Shown here piece by piece: positions 14,210 to 14,790 of a DNA stretch of 14,790 bases. A model generated the notes under the pieces. That model ran no database searches and had not been told where the DNA came from. It worked only from the letters and a program-made list of their open reading frames with translations. This stretch comes from Anaerolineales bacterium. GTDB lineage: Bacteria > Chloroflexota > Anaerolineae > Anaerolineales > UBA4823. The stretch is from NCBI GenBank assembly GCA_022865865.1, contig JALHTN010000353.1, positions 1 to 14,790 of the forward strand, written 5' to 3'. Every line of letters starts with the position of its first letter. The stretch's first letter is position 1. A program made the translations under genes and the position numbers.

Positions 14210-14790
14210 ATGGCAAAAAATCTCCCAGCGATTAAACACCAAACGATAATTCAACCCTCAAAAGGGTGGTTCTCACTCCAACTAGGTGCATTATGGCAGT
14301 ATCGAGAACTGTTATATTTTTTGGTTTGGAGAGATATCAAGGTTCGTTACAAACAAACTGCCCTTGGTGTCACCTGGGTGATTCTTCAACCTGTTGTGAG
14401 CATGGTAGTTTTCACGTTCTTGTTTGGAAACCTCCTGGGAGTACCTTCAGGCGAGGTCCCTTATCCAATCTTCTCCTATGCAGCCCTCCTGCCTTGGGCT
14501 TATTTTGCATCATCAATCAATAAATCATCTACCAGCCTGGTAATGAATACCAATCTGGTTACAAAAGTATATTTCCCCCGGATGGTGATTCCCATTTCCA
14601 GTGTCTTATCTGGGTTGGTTGATTTTGGATTTGGATTTATCGTGTTGATAGGATTGATGATCTACTTCCGGATGCCACCTTCACCAACTGTCCTGTTTTT
14701 ACCCGCCTTTCTCTTCCTGGCGATGCTGACAGCACTGGGATTTGGCTTCTGGCTTTCGGCGTTAAATGTCCGCTACCGGGATGTCAATTA
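14210..14790 (+). CDS. ABC-2 type polysaccharide export permease (Wzm/TagG-like), partial (C-terminus beyond the right edge)
   Basis: The frame opens at ATG 14210 and stays open for 193 codons to the window end. The ribosome binding site is weak: AGAGGA (14192-14197) lies 12 bases upstream, and an in-frame TTG at 14201 is a second possibility. The protein has the Wzm/TagG signature: the amphipathic approach LWQYRELLYFLVWRDIKVRY (28-47), QTALGVTWVILQPV (49-62), a membrane helix with FTFLFG, SYAALLPWAYF, KVYFPRMVIPISSVLSG (119-135) and LNVRYRDVN at the edge. This is the core of the permease that exports complete polysaccharide with its ATPase partner (Wzt). The ATPase gene is expected downstream, outside the window. 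The 251 bases before it hold no confident promoter or terminator; a possible 44-codon frame at 14070-14204 is described under findings. Confidence 0.88.
   Translation, partial: MAKNLPAIKHQTIIQPSKGWFSLQLGALWQYRELLYFLVWRDIKVRYKQTALGVTWVILQPVVSMVVFTFLFGNLLGVPSGEVPYPIFSYAALLPWAYFASSINKSSTSLVMNTNLVTKVYFPRMVIPISSVLSGLVDFGFGFIVLIGLMIYFRMPPSPTVLFLPAFLFLAMLTALGFGFWLSALNVRYRDVN

Noticed and set aside
14266..14523. 85-codon plus-strand frame
   Set aside because: It is out of frame with the well-supported ABC permease that covers the same bases and shows no family features.

Overview
The window most likely comes from a filamentous anaerobic Chloroflexota bacterium (Anaerolineae-like). This is inferred from gene style: Pro/Thr-rich linkers in exported proteins, a large Asp-box surface protein with a C-terminal membrane anchor, a cobalamin-type radical SAM enzyme inside a glycan locus, moderate G+C and frequent GTG/TTG-adjacent starts. 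No rRNA or other taxonomic marker is present, so this is a judgement. No tRNA, CRISPR array, insertion sequence or origin was seen.

Left part (1-1766). A truncated minus-strand gene for a membrane-anchored exported protein runs off the left edge. A plus-strand regulatory unit follows: a near-consensus promoter (653-681), an RNA that matches the cyclic di-GMP class I (GEMM-I) riboswitch (about 690-777), a 65-residue single-pass membrane protein (876-1073) and an intrinsic terminator (1157-1180). Then come almost 590 bases without a convincing gene. They hold a strong inverted repeat (1534-1583) and, just before the first glycan gene, short mutually exclusive helices, one of which covers its ribosome binding site.

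Right part (1767-14790). This is a surface-polysaccharide or glycoconjugate locus. It contains a polyprenyl-phosphate sugar-1-phosphate transferase that starts the repeat unit, a UDP-glucose 4-epimerase-like enzyme, a sedoheptulose-7-phosphate isomerase (gmhA-like), a minus-strand heptose-bisphosphate phosphatase (gmhB-like), a left-handed beta-helix acyltransferase, a membrane GT2 glycosyltransferase, a B12-binding-type radical SAM enzyme, a Wzy/WaaL-like O-antigen polymerase/ligase with a TPR tail, a signal-peptide Asp-box protein anchored by a C-terminal helix, and the first two thirds of an ABC-2 polysaccharide exporter permease (Wzm/TagG-like).

How they may work together (inference). Heptose and galactose-type precursors are made in the cytosol and the glycan is started on undecaprenyl phosphate. 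GT2, acyltransferase and perhaps radical SAM chemistry modify it, an ABC transporter exports it, and the ligase/polymerase joins or transfers it outside. The c-di-GMP riboswitch next to the locus suggests the sessile-lifestyle second messenger is sensed here, but the terminator at 1157-1180 means direct control of the glycan genes is unproven.
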